Assembly: GCA_045600865.1 (NCBI GenBank)
Contig: JAZRYS010000147.1
Location: 9,505-73,504 of the forward strand
Length of the DNA stretch: 64,000 nt
Source: Aphodosoma sp045600865
GTDB lineage: Bacteria > Bacteroidota > Bacteroidia > Bacteroidales > Paludibacteraceae
Direction of reading: 5' to 3'
Each line of letters begins with the position of its first letter. Within the stretch, counting starts at the first letter, position 1. Below are positions 6,792-15,661 of the stretch, one piece after another. Position numbers and translations under genes: made by a program. The notes beneath the pieces are model-generated. The model did no database searches. It saw nothing but the letters and a program-made list of their open reading frames with translations, and was not told where the DNA came from.

Positions 6792-8699
6792 ATGAAAAAA
6801 GCCATTGTCTCAATCATATTGACAGCTGTTTGTCTTACAGCTTTCTGCCAGAAAGCATCTAACAATACTGAAGCAATGCCAATGATTGTATTTACCACAG
6901 AAGAAAAGGTTGTCAATGTAAACGAATTAGGGCTACCTCCTTCCACTTCACTCTTTGATGCGCTGAGAATTCTGCCAGAGCTGATTAGCAATGATGCAAA
7001 CGCACTAATTTCATTGTTCGAAGTTCATGTGGATGATGTTCCAGTAGGAGATGCAGGAATGTCAGTACTGCTTCACACCCACATATCTGAGGTAAAAAAT
7101 GTCGAAATCACCACAAATCCGTCAACAGCACAGAGTTCCAGCGGAGTCACAGGCGTAATCAACATAATAATGAAGCCCGCACATGATGGACTGACAGGCA
7201 ACACCAGTTTTGATATTTCGAGCAACCTGACTGTGTTGCCTTCTGTCAACATAAACTACCACAAAAATGGGCTGAGCATATTTTCTTCTCTATTCCTGCA
7301 ATACTACAACTACGGCATAGAAAATTCAGATCTAACAAGCACTACACAAAAGCGCAACAATTACAAAGGTGAAGTGGCTAAACTGCTCCTAAAATATGAC
7401 TTCAATCCGAAACAGCAATTATCATTTTGGCTCATGCAGAGTTTTGAAAGCCAAACTGAAAAATCAGAGACAACCATTCTTAAGCTTGTCAACGACAGTC
7501 TATATAAAAAAGGAATACAGAGTACCATCAATCCAGTGAAACATTCAGACATCAATCTATTCTTGAAATATGAGCATGTAACCGACAGACCTGGCGAAAA
7601 GATGCTGGTTTCATTATCGTATAGCAACACCTACGACAACAACACGTCCGAAGTGACGAATGAAGGAACGCTCTACAAAAACTTACAGACCTATGCTTAC
7701 AGCAACCAATACATCACTCGGCCAAACCGCATAAATGGGGCATTCTACTACAAGTTTCATCTGCTGCCAGACTCGATTGACCACAAGCTGAGAATGAAGC
7801 CCGGCATCAACATTAATACCACCATCGGCAGAGGAACCAGCAACACTATCTATTTTCAGAAAGGACAAGACCATTCCAATCACGACGCATACGAAGACTT
7901 CACACGAACAATCAGTTTTGCACCATACCTGCAGTTCTACTATGAATGGGGACCCGTAGCTGCAATCGTCAATATGCGATACCAATTGTATGCCTTTGTA
8001 TCGAGAGGCGAAGACACGAGATGGCAGACCAACATCTTCAACGATTTCTTAGGCGACATTGTCGTCACCTACAATCCAGCCAAAAATCATCAATTGAAAG
8101 CCTGTGCGAACAGGTCACTCAATATGCCAAGCAATCTGCAACTTTTCAGTAATCCCTATTACACCAACTTCAATCACACATGGCACAAAGGCGATTCCAC
8201 ACTTTCGCCAGAATACTACTCCAACGTCCAACTACAGTATATATATAATTTCGAAAACAGCAAACACGTGGTACAATTCAGCACAGACATAGCATATATC
8301 AGAGTTGAAAATCCCATTTCAAGCGTTCGAAAAACGTCAGAGAAGATGCATGTTGAATACAACACCTACCAGAACAACCCTGACAGGCATATCATCAACG
8401 GCAACATTGCAATTTCCTGGAGACACAGAATCTTCTCGCTAACTTTTGCCGCCAACTTGTACGACATGATTACTGTTGGAAGTAACAAGCACGACGTATT
8501 CTGCAACATGCAGGTAACGCCAGTGTTACGTTTCGAGCGCGATTGGACACTATCTGGTCAATTCCAATTCGTTGTACCAATCAACGGCTACTACCTGCGA
8601 GCATCATTACAGAAACAAGTGAATTTTTGGATCATTCGCCTCTGCTACGACAATCTTACAGGCAACGCTCTTACTGCAGGTTTCACATACGTATTCTGA
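6792..8699 (+). CDS. TonB-receptor-like outer-membrane beta-barrel protein
   Basis: 635 residues from the ATG at 6792, which begins a clear signal peptide (MKKAIVSIIL.. to TAFCQ). An earlier in-frame start at 6744 would lie in the pseudouridine synthase gene and place extra residues before the signal, so I reject it. A plug-like region (~35-125, with FEVHVDDVPVGD and SSGVTGVINIIM) leads into a long barrel of aromatic strands ending in GFTYVF. This fits the OMP_b-brl_3 group of TonB-dependent receptor relatives that lack a carboxypeptidase-like N-domain. The substrate is unknown. Confidence 0.82.
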   Translation: MKKAIVSIILTAVCLTAFCQKASNNTEAMPMIVFTTEEKVVNVNELGLPPSTSLFDALRILPELISNDANALISLFEVHVDDVPVGDAGMSVLLHTHISEVKNVEITTNPSTAQSSSGVTGVINIIMKPAHDGLTGNTSFDISSNLTVLPSVNINYHKNGLSIFSSLFLQYYNYGIENSDLTSTTQKRNNYKGEVAKLLLKYDFNPKQQLSFWLMQSFESQTEKSETTILKLVNDSLYKKGIQSTINPVKHSDINLFLKYEHVTDRPGEKMLVSLSYSNTYDNNTSEVTNEGTLYKNLQTYAYSNQYITRPNRINGAFYYKFHLLPDSIDHKLRMKPGININTTIGRGTSNTIYFQKGQDHSNHDAYEDFTRTISFAPYLQFYYEWGPVAAIVNMRYQLYAFVSRGEDTRWQTNIFNDFLGDIVVTYNPAKNHQLKACANRSLNMPSNLQLFSNPYYTNFNHTWHKGDSTLSPEYYSNVQLQYIYNFENSKHVVQFSTDIAYIRVENPISSVRKTSEKMHVEYNTYQNNPDRHIINGNIAISWRHRIFSLTFAANLYDMITVGSNKHDVFCNMQVTPVLRFERDWTLSGQFQFVVPINGYYLRASLQKQVNFWIIRLCYDNLTGNALTAGFTYVF

Positions 8700-8711
8700 C
8701 AGAAAAAAACT

Positions 8712-8719
8712 TAATTTTG
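8712..8719 (+). promoter_or_regulatory. -7 promoter box TAATTTTG (CotH gene)
   Basis: Fits TAnnTTTG, 22 bases before the CotH-protein start. The spacer AT is less usual than AC or CC, so the call is moderate. Confidence 0.5.
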
Positions 8720-8741
8720 TAACACAATAAAAAATCCGACT

Positions 8742-11249
8742 ATGAACACAAAATTTTCACTATTCATTTTAATCGTTATTCCACTGGCATTGTCAGCAGG
8801 CAGTTCCACTCCTACCAATTTGTGCATCAATGAGATTATGCAGTCAAACATTGACAATCTCATGAATAACAACGATTTCCCAGATTCATGGGTAGAACTC
8901 TACAACCCAACTGATGCAGACATAGACCTTTATGGCTATAAAATCGGTCAAGACGGAGACACCTCTTTGGGGTCGCAATGGAGCATCAGTCTAAATCACG
9001 ATTTGGTAATTCCAGCCAGAGGATACCTGCTCATCTATTGCGACAAAGGGTCAACAGATCAACACACCGATTTCCGTTTGGATTCTGGCAAAGGCGAACT
9101 CTACCTCTTCGACAGCAGCGGGCAAACCATCGACAGCCTCAGCTACAAAAAAATGCCCGCAGCCAATGTGGCATACGGCAGGGTTACGGACGGAGGAAAA
9201 AAATGGCAATATGAAGTGACGCCCACACCAGGTGTGGCAAATGCAAGCATCGGCTCAAAGAACGTACTCCCAGATCCTGTGTTCAGTATTGCTGGAGGCA
9301 TCATCACGGATTCAGCAATAACGCTGACTATCAGTATGCCCGCAGACGAGTATCCAATAGATACAAGACTCTATGTCACCACCAACGGACAGGAGCCAAC
9401 AAAAGCATCGCAAAGCGGAACAAGTTTCACTTTCGACATCTCACGATCAATCGTCGTCAGGGCAAAACTGATTTCGGACAGTGCATTGACTGCACGTTCT
9501 GTAACACACTCCTATATATTTCACCCCCGCAACGTAACATTGCCACTTATCAGCATTGTTACCGACAGCAACTATCTCTACAGCGACAGTCTTGGCATAT
9601 TGGCAGGTCAACCTACTGACTCTATGCCGAATTACATGCAAACATGGCGTAGGCCAATAAACATCGAATATTTTGACGGCGACAGCACATGGTTCAATCA
9701 ACTAAGCGAAACTGCCGTAATGGGCAATGGTAGTCGCTTCTTTGCTCAGAAAAGCATGAAAATCTATGCAAACAAACGTTTCGGGACAAAACGCTTTACC
9801 GGCAATTTCTGGGAAGACAAACCTGGTGTCACGGAAGTAAAGTCCTTCGCCATACGCAATGGAGGAAGCCACTGCTTCCTTGACCGTATTGCCGAACCTT
9901 TAGTCCAGAAAATCTTTGGCACTCACACAACAGACATGGATTGGATGGCATACAGTCCTGTCATCGTATATATAAACGGAAAATTTGCAGGCGAATACAA
10001 CATGCGTGAACGCTCTGATGAGGATTACGTTGAATCCAATTACAATGGATTGGAAGACATAGAACGTGTGGAACATTCTGAATATCTCAAAGCCTCTGAA
10101 CATACGGCAATTCCTTTATTTCAAGAATTTTATGATACCTATTCTCGCCCTGATGTCACATACGCAGAAATAGGACAGCAGATGGATGTGGAAAATTTCA
10201 TGGACATCCTCATTGCAGAAATGTATGGCACCAATATCGATTACCCGCAGAACAACGTTTCCTTATGGCGGCCTACTCAAGCGGGAGGCAGATGGAGATG
10301 GATCCTCAAAGACATGGACTTCTTTGCATATATCAGACCTGAGAATTACGACATGTTCAAGTACATGTTCCTGTCTGGAAAACCAAAAGATCAGGAATTC
10401 CAGGATGCAACACAAACACATCATTATGATGTCTACCATCAATTATATGTTAAAATGATGACCTTCACAGACTTCAGGGAACGCTTCACAGACAAGATGG
10501 CAACCTATCTTGGCGATTTTCTCAAGTCACGCAGCACTGTAGCACTAGCAGACATTCTGAAAGCGGAAGTAAAGGATGAAGTTGAAAACACATATCCGAT
10601 TTACGGTGAGAGTTCTGTCAATTTCGAATACTACTATAACGATTTAGTCTTACCTTTCCTGAATCAGCGTCCATTGTTCATGTATCATCACATGGCAGAA
10701 TATTTTGGCTTAGGTGCTGTCTATCCGATGACTATTGCAGCTGAAGAATATGAAGTGACAGTGAATGACATTCCTCTCACCGAAGGTGATTTCGACGGAG
10801 CATACTTTGAGAACCGCAACTTGCGACTGAAAGCCGATGCCGACGGCATGGTTTGGCAAGCCACTCTCACTCACGCAGACCAAAGCATGCAGACCTTTAC
10901 ATTCGACAGCAATGACATAACAACCCGATTAGGTGATTATGCCACTGACACACTGGATACTATGATAGTGCGATGGGAGCTTGTTGACACCATAGAAACA
11001 GCCGTTGCCACAATATCGTCAGATAAACTGGTAATCAGTCCAACCATATCCATTGATGGCAACTGGGACGAAAAGGAAATTGACGGCATGACAATAGATT
11101 TGGTTGATAATTTTGGCAAGGTGCTCAAACGTTTTGCACATGAGAATTTGCCTGTTAAAATTGCAGACAATATTCCAAGTGGCATCTACTACATACGAAT
11201 AATCACTGGCACAGGCAAATACTACGTCGAAAAGTTGATTGTCAATTGA
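8742..11249 (+). CDS. Secreted CotH-kinase protein with lamin-tail domain and T9SS-like C-terminus
   Basis: 835 residues with a signal peptide (to ~19). Order: a lamin-tail domain (~25-160: LCINEIMQSN, SWVELYNPTD, GYLLIYCDKG); a chitobiase/FN3-like beta domain (~175-260); a CotH domain (~265-680) with VYINGKFAGEYNMRERSDED at ~408 and WILKDMDFF at ~519, the regions that in CotH carry the catalytic and metal-binding residues; and a C-terminal ~70-residue sandwich ending GIYYIRIITG..KLIVN, as in type IX sorting domains. CotH is an atypical protein kinase in Bacillus spores; kinase activity here is an inference. It is probably exported and cell-surface or extracellular. Confidence 0.85.
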   Translation: MNTKFSLFILIVIPLALSAGSSTPTNLCINEIMQSNIDNLMNNNDFPDSWVELYNPTDADIDLYGYKIGQDGDTSLGSQWSISLNHDLVIPARGYLLIYCDKGSTDQHTDFRLDSGKGELYLFDSSGQTIDSLSYKKMPAANVAYGRVTDGGKKWQYEVTPTPGVANASIGSKNVLPDPVFSIAGGIITDSAITLTISMPADEYPIDTRLYVTTNGQEPTKASQSGTSFTFDISRSIVVRAKLISDSALTARSVTHSYIFHPRNVTLPLISIVTDSNYLYSDSLGILAGQPTDSMPNYMQTWRRPINIEYFDGDSTWFNQLSETAVMGNGSRFFAQKSMKIYANKRFGTKRFTGNFWEDKPGVTEVKSFAIRNGGSHCFLDRIAEPLVQKIFGTHTTDMDWMAYSPVIVYINGKFAGEYNMRERSDEDYVESNYNGLEDIERVEHSEYLKASEHTAIPLFQEFYDTYSRPDVTYAEIGQQMDVENFMDILIAEMYGTNIDYPQNNVSLWRPTQAGGRWRWILKDMDFFAYIRPENYDMFKYMFLSGKPKDQEFQDATQTHHYDVYHQLYVKMMTFTDFRERFTDKMATYLGDFLKSRSTVALADILKAEVKDEVENTYPIYGESSVNFEYYYNDLVLPFLNQRPLFMYHHMAEYFGLGAVYPMTIAAEEYEVTVNDIPLTEGDFDGAYFENRNLRLKADADGMVWQATLTHADQSMQTFTFDSNDITTRLGDYATDTLDTMIVRWELVDTIETAVATISSDKLVISPTISIDGNWDEKEIDGMTIDLVDNFGKVLKRFAHENLPVKIADNIPSGIYYIRIITGTGKYYVEKLIVN

Positions 11250-11388
11250 GATAATTGCAAATCTGCCATCAGAGCTTTTGGCGGTTTTCTCGCTGCTGGC
11301 GGTCATGAGTGGGTAGATCTTGCCGAACAAGTCTGGTTCTCGCCATAGGGTTTCTATTTTTATCACCGATATTGTATCATGCGTGTTT

Positions 11389-11440
11389 GTAGAGACGTGG
11401 CATGCCACCACAGAAGCGTAGCGGCGTGCCACGTCTCTAC
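11389..11440. repeat. Palindromic element GTAGAGACGTGGC..
   Basis: Two 18-base arms (11389-11406 and 11423-11440) match at 17 of 18 positions around a 16-base loop. The sequence resembles the GTAGAGACGTGGCA-type palindromes I know to be scattered through many bacterial genomes. No T run follows, so it is not a simple terminator. Confidence 0.7.
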
Positions 11441-11591
11441 GTTCCCCTCCTCGCGAGTGAAATCCGTTTCTCCGCTGGCTGCCATGGCTGTTGTTGGTCT
11501 TAGGACTTGTGAATGCATACGTTTGACGAGGATTTTGTTTTCAACAAATGAAACTTATAATGGAAAATTTTGTCATGTTAAAAAAAAATTG

Positions 11592-11599
11592 TACCTTTG
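11592..11599 (+). promoter_or_regulatory. -7 promoter box TACCTTTG (YDG protein)
   Basis: TACCTTTGCAG after an A tract, 25 bases before the start codon. Confidence 0.75.
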
Positions 11600-11624
11600 C
11601 AGCGTGTTATAAATATCCTTCATC

Positions 11625-12962
11625 ATGAAAAAAATACTGATAATCAATCTTTTAATTTTCTCAGTATGTCTTATTAACGGACAGACAACCATTGTTTCTG
11701 TCGCAGGAACACAGATTCAGACAGAGAAGGTTTTTGACAACACCACTACTGCCGCCGTCATAAACCTGGGAACACTCAGCGGCGTGGCAGCAGGCGACAG
11801 TGTCGGGCTTTCGGTATCTGCAAACTACGAGCATGCAAATGCTGATTCTGACATAAACATAATAGTAAGATATGCGCTTAGCGGTCCTGACGCTGCATTG
11901 TACGAACTGACAGATTCCATAGACACCCTGGCAAACGGAATAATAACAAGACGACAGCTATACCGCGACAGCGTGGTGCTGCCAACTGTGAAGATTTACG
12001 ACGGAACGACCGATTGTACTATAATCTATTCCGGAACACCACGCAATTACGTTACTCACCACATCCTGACAACAATTGATTCTCTATACTTCGAAGACCC
12101 AAATGTTGGGGAAAACAAACCAGTACACATAGTTTTCGGCATGAATGGTGAGGATGAAGCCAACTACATTCCTCCGCACGACACTACGATATACGTTTCA
12201 ATCATCCCGAAAACGCTTACCGTGACAGGAACACAAGTAAAGAAGACGAAGACATACGACGGTACATCAAACGTAGAGGTGACAAACCCAGGAACACTGC
12301 AAGGTGTACTCTATCTTGACTCTGTACGTTTCAGGATAGCACTGGCACAGTTCGACGATAAAATGGTAGGTACAGAAAAGAGTATCAACATATATTACGA
12401 GCTATACTGCCCAGACTCGATAAACTATACGATCAACCATATCTATTTCCTTGATGGCGAAATAAAGCCAATACAGCTGACGGCAGAAGGCGGCACTGTT
12501 GAATGTTCGAAGGATTACGACAGCACGACTCATGCGGTTGTATCAATGCCTGCAACACCAGTAGGAGTGCTGCCTGGCGAGCAGGTCTATCTGACAACCA
12601 ATGCTGAATTCGAAGATACAGAACCGGGCAAAGGCAAGAAAGTCTATTGCTGGTTCACCATCTATGGTCGTGACATGGCCAACTACCTGGCTCCTGAAGA
12701 CTCCGTTGTATGCACTGACGGTGAAATCAGAGGCAGCGTGGATGATGCCGTAGAACAAGTTGAAGCCCATGAGGGAATATTCCCAAATCCTGCATGCGAC
12801 AGAGTGTATGTGGAGGATGAGCAGGTGACGATATACAACATGACAGGGGCAAAAGTCTATGCCGGCAATGGCGGTACGATAGATGTGAGCGGACTGCCTG
12901 ATGGCATATACATTGTACGTGGAACGGACAAGAAAGGCGAGAAGTTGATAATATGCAGATAG
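11625..12962 (+). CDS. YDG-repeat secreted protein with T9SS sorting domain
   Basis: 445 residues with a signal peptide ending at INGQ (~20). Four tandem beta repeats of ~85-100 residues follow, each opening with a YDG-type motif: KVFDNTTTAAV (~34), KIYDGTTDCTI (~124), KTYDGTSNVEV (~207) and KDYDSTTHAVV (~290). Each has a GTLxGVxxGDSV-like middle. The last ~60 residues (GIFPNPACDRVYVE, VTIYNMTGAKVY, GLPDGIYIVRG) are a clear type A T9SS C-terminal domain. It is likely a surface or secreted structural protein; no enzyme domain is visible. The stop overlaps tsaE by 10 bases. Confidence 0.85.
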   Translation: MKKILIINLLIFSVCLINGQTTIVSVAGTQIQTEKVFDNTTTAAVINLGTLSGVAAGDSVGLSVSANYEHANADSDINIIVRYALSGPDAALYELTDSIDTLANGIITRRQLYRDSVVLPTVKIYDGTTDCTIIYSGTPRNYVTHHILTTIDSLYFEDPNVGENKPVHIVFGMNGEDEANYIPPHDTTIYVSIIPKTLTVTGTQVKKTKTYDGTSNVEVTNPGTLQGVLYLDSVRFRIALAQFDDKMVGTEKSINIYYELYCPDSINYTINHIYFLDGEIKPIQLTAEGGTVECSKDYDSTTHAVVSMPATPVGVLPGEQVYLTTNAEFEDTEPGKGKKVYCWFTIYGRDMANYLAPEDSVVCTDGEIRGSVDDAVEQVEAHEGIFPNPACDRVYVEDEQVTIYNMTGAKVYAGNGGTIDVSGLPDGIYIVRGTDKKGEKLIICR

Positions 12963-13366
12963 AATACAACATAAATGAAATAAAAGAGGCTGCGGAGAAA
13001 GTGTTGGATTTTCTGAAGGGACAGACATGCCGCATAGTGCTGATGGAGGGCGAGATGGGAGCTGGCAAGACAACGCTGACCAAAGCTGTCTGCGGGCTGA
13101 TGGGTGCTGACGAAGATGAGGTGACAAGTCCGACATTCGCCATAGTGAATGAATATGACATATCCGGAGATTTGATATATCACTTTGATTTCTACAGAAT
13201 AAAGAACCAAACCGAAGCTATCGATTTCGGGCTGTTCGACTATCTGGATTCTGGACGGTGGTGTTTCATGGAGTGGAGCGAACGTGTGGCAAGCCTGCTA
13301 CCAGACGAAACTGTCACTATCCGAATTGAAATGATTACTGAAACAAACAGGAGAATAACAATATGA
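12953..13366 (+). CDS. tsaE: tRNA t6A biosynthesis ATPase TsaE
   Basis: 137 residues. P-loop GEMGAGKT (33-40), then TSPTF (58-62), HFDFYRI, and FMEWSER near the C-terminus, the usual TsaE motifs. TsaE is the ATPase that works with TsaB and TsaD to make N6-threonylcarbamoyladenosine at position 37 of ANN-reading tRNAs. It starts inside the end of the YDG gene and overlaps the start of nfnA by 4 bases, so it is translated from a compact operon. Confidence 0.94.
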   Translation: MQIEYNINEIKEAAEKVLDFLKGQTCRIVLMEGEMGAGKTTLTKAVCGLMGADEDEVTSPTFAIVNEYDISGDLIYHFDFYRIKNQTEAIDFGLFDYLDSGRWCFMEWSERVASLLPDETVTIRIEMITETNRRITI

Positions 13367-14184
13367 ACAAAATCGTTGCAAAAAGGCAATTCTCTGAAAA
13401 GGTCTTTGCCTTGGACGTTGAGGCACCTCTTATTGCAAAGGCAAGAAGGGCTGGCCATTTTGTCATCATCCGCGTGGATGAAAAAGGGGAACGAATTCCT
13501 CTGACCATCGCTGACTCAGACATTAAAAAAGGCACTATAACACTTGTTTGCCAGAAAGTGGGTGTCTCGTCAACGAAATTGTGCAACATGAATGCCGGAG
13601 ATTCAATACTCGACGTTGTCGGACCTCTCGGCAGGGCTACACATATCGAAAATTTCGGAACTGTCGTATGTGCAGGCGGTGGCGTTGGAGTGGCTCCTAT
13701 GCTGCCTATCATGAAGGCTATGCACGACGCAGGCAACAAGGTAATCTCTGTGTTGGGCGGTCGCACAAAGGAGCTGATTATCCTCGAAGAGCAGGTGCGT
13801 GCGGTCTCTGACGAGGTGGTCATCATGACAGATGACGGCTCTTACGGTACGAAAGGTCTCATAACCAATGGCATTGAGATGGTGATAAACCGTGAGAAGG
13901 TCGATTTTTGCGTGACAATTGGTCCTGCGATAATGATGAAATTCGTTTCGCTGTTGACAAAGAAATACGAGATTCCAACAGTTGCATCACTCAATACCAT
14001 CATGGTTGACGGCACAGGAATGTGCGGTGCATGTCGTGTGACAGTCGGTGGTGAGACTAAGTTTGTTTGCGTTGACGGCCCTGAGTTTGATGCCCATCAG
14101 GTCGATTTTGATGAGATGATGAAGCGCAGCGGCTCGTATAAGGAACAGGAAGTTGAAGCATATAATAAATTCATGGGACTATGA
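13363..14184 (+). CDS. nfnA: NfnA-like FAD/[2Fe-2S] ferredoxin-NADP reductase subunit
   Basis: 273 residues: a FAD-binding barrel (~1-95), an NAD-binding half (CAGGGVGVAPMLP ~103-115; TDDGSYGTKG) and a C-terminal iron-sulfur motif with Cys221, Cys224 and Cys236 in MCGACRV and FVCVDGPEFD. In the known NfnAB complex the [2Fe-2S] cluster of this subunit uses three cysteines and an aspartate, which fits Asp216 here. With the next gene it should form the electron-bifurcating NADH-dependent ferredoxin:NADP oxidoreductase. Databases often call it a sulfide dehydrogenase or dihydroorotate dehydrogenase electron-transfer subunit. ATGA overlaps link it to both neighbours. Confidence 0.85.
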   Translation: MNKIVAKRQFSEKVFALDVEAPLIAKARRAGHFVIIRVDEKGERIPLTIADSDIKKGTITLVCQKVGVSSTKLCNMNAGDSILDVVGPLGRATHIENFGTVVCAGGGVGVAPMLPIMKAMHDAGNKVISVLGGRTKELIILEEQVRAVSDEVVIMTDDGSYGTKGLITNGIEMVINREKVDFCVTIGPAIMMKFVSLLTKKYEIPTVASLNTIMVDGTGMCGACRVTVGGETKFVCVDGPEFDAHQVDFDEMMKRSGSYKEQEVEAYNKFMGL

Positions 14185-15584
14185 CAGCAAAGGAAAGAAT
14201 GCAGATTGAGCGTGTCAAGATGAACGAACTTGACCCTGAATACAGAAGCCATTGCATCGAAGAGGTGAATCAAGGACTGAACAAAGAGCAGGCTCTGACT
14301 GAGGCAAAACGCTGTCTGAAATGCAAGAATCCCCAGTGTGTGCAGGGCTGTCCTGTGAATATCTCGATACCTGAGTTTATCCAGCATATTGAGGATGGGC
14401 AGTTCCTTGAGGCTGCAAAGGTGTTGCGCAGGACTTCGTCGCTGCCTGCCGTCTGTGGACGCGTGTGTCCACAGGAACGCCAGTGTGAGTCGAAGTGCAT
14501 CCACCTGAAAACTGGAGGCAAGGCAGTTGCTATCGGCTATCTGGAGCGTTTTGCTGCTGACTATGAGCGCGAGAACAGCAACAAGGTGCCAGAAAGACCA
14601 GTATCGAACGGCATAAAAGTTGCAGTTGTGGGGTCTGGCCCTTGCGGACTCTCTTTCGCCGGAGATATGGCAAAACGTGGATATGAGGTTACTGTTTTCG
14701 AGGCACTTCACGAAATTGGCGGTGTGCTGAAATATGGTATTCCGGAGTTCCGTCTGCCAAACAACATAGTAGAACATGAAATCGACTTGCTTCGTACTCT
14801 TGGCGTGAAGTTTATGCCAGACACTATAGTCGGCAAGACAATCACCACAGATGAGCTGACAGAGCAGGGTTTTAAGGGCATTTTCGTTGCATCAGGTGCC
14901 GGTCTGCCTAACTTCATGAAGATACCAGGAGAGAACCTCATCGGCGTGATGAGTTCAAACGAATACCTGACCCGCGTGAACCTTATGGGTGCTGCACGTG
15001 AGGAGATGGACACCCCTGTATTCTTTGGCAAGAGGGTGGCTGTGATAGGTGGAGGCAACACTGCAATGGATTCTGCACGTACCGCTCGCCGTCTTGGCGC
15101 GGAGCGTGTAATGATTGTATATCGTCGCAGCGAGGATGAGATGCCGGCACGTCTTGAAGAGGTGAAACACGCAAAAGAGGAGGGAATAGAATTCCATACA
15201 CTCCACAATCCTATCGAGTATTACGGTGACGAGAAGGGTAGGGTTAACGGTATGTTGCTCCAGGTGATGGAACTTGGCGAGCCTGACGCTTCTGGCCGTC
15301 GCAAGCCCGTACCTATTGAGGGAAAGACTGAAAAGGTTGATGTTGACATGGTTGTGGTATCTGTGGGTGTTTCGCCAAATCCAATCATACCACGTACCGT
15401 GGCAGGACTTGAGACATCAAGGAAGGGTACTATAGTGGTAAATGAAGAGACATTGCAATCCTCTATTCCTACCATATTTGCAGGCGGCGACATAGTAAGA
15501 GGCGGTGCAACGGTAATCCTCGCAATGGGCGATGGAAGGAGAGCAGCTGCTGCGATGGACAGCTACTTAGAAAAAAACCGCTAA
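14181..15584 (+). CDS. nfnB: NfnB-like NADPH oxidoreductase (glutamate synthase small-subunit family)
   Basis: 467 residues. An N-terminal ferredoxin-like cysteine domain (CLKCKNPQCVQGCP, CGRVCPQERQCESKC) precedes two dinucleotide-binding folds: VVGSGPCGLSFAGD (~154) for FAD and VIGGGNTAMDSART (~289) for NAD(P). The C-terminus has FAGGDIVRGGATVILAMGDG, here by its core GGDIVRGGATV. It overlaps nfnA by 4 bases. This order and pairing is that of the NfnAB transhydrogenase, which links NADH, NADPH and ferredoxin pools in anaerobes. A stand-alone glutamate synthase beta chain is the alternative, but no large gltB subunit is nearby. Confidence 0.88.
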   Translation: MTAKERMQIERVKMNELDPEYRSHCIEEVNQGLNKEQALTEAKRCLKCKNPQCVQGCPVNISIPEFIQHIEDGQFLEAAKVLRRTSSLPAVCGRVCPQERQCESKCIHLKTGGKAVAIGYLERFAADYERENSNKVPERPVSNGIKVAVVGSGPCGLSFAGDMAKRGYEVTVFEALHEIGGVLKYGIPEFRLPNNIVEHEIDLLRTLGVKFMPDTIVGKTITTDELTEQGFKGIFVASGAGLPNFMKIPGENLIGVMSSNEYLTRVNLMGAAREEMDTPVFFGKRVAVIGGGNTAMDSARTARRLGAERVMIVYRRSEDEMPARLEEVKHAKEEGIEFHTLHNPIEYYGDEKGRVNGMLLQVMELGEPDASGRRKPVPIEGKTEKVDVDMVVVSVGVSPNPIIPRTVAGLETSRKGTIVVNEETLQSSIPTIFAGGDIVRGGATVILAMGDGRRAAAAMDSYLEKNR

Positions 15585-15610
15585 ATAATTTTGCAGGTCG
15601 CAAAATTATT
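15584..15610 (+). terminator. Small hairpin after nfnB
   Basis: Perfect 11-base arms (15584-15594, 15600-15610) around a 5-base loop, A/T rich and lacking a long T run. It sits just before the next promoter and may act as a weak terminator. Confidence 0.45.
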
Positions 15611-15612
15611 CG

Positions 15613-15620
15613 TAACTTTG
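15613..15620 (+). promoter_or_regulatory. -7 promoter box TAACTTTG (seven-gene operon)
   Basis: TAACTTTGCAGG, 41 bases before the GH16-like start. No other box is visible until 24.4 kb, so it probably drives all seven genes. Confidence 0.72.
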
Positions 15621-15661
15621 CAGGCTGAAAAATCCAGACTTTTTAATTCAAAACAATATAT

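Larger units (their letters stand above)
11250..11624. other. Intergenic region with palindromic repeat, no gene
   Basis: The 375 bases after the CotH gene hold no convincing coding frame. They contain the palindrome at 11389-11440 and the promoter of the next gene. The rest is unassigned and, to the eye, richer in G and C than the A/T-rich leader that follows it. Confidence 0.6.

Noticed and set aside
12543..13161. Minus-strand frames over the YDG protein and tsaE
   Set aside because: They run across the P-loop of TsaE on the other strand and have shadow-like composition.
14097..14777. 226-codon minus-strand frame over nfnA/nfnB
   Set aside because: Antisense to well-supported NfnB motifs; no promoter and no family match.
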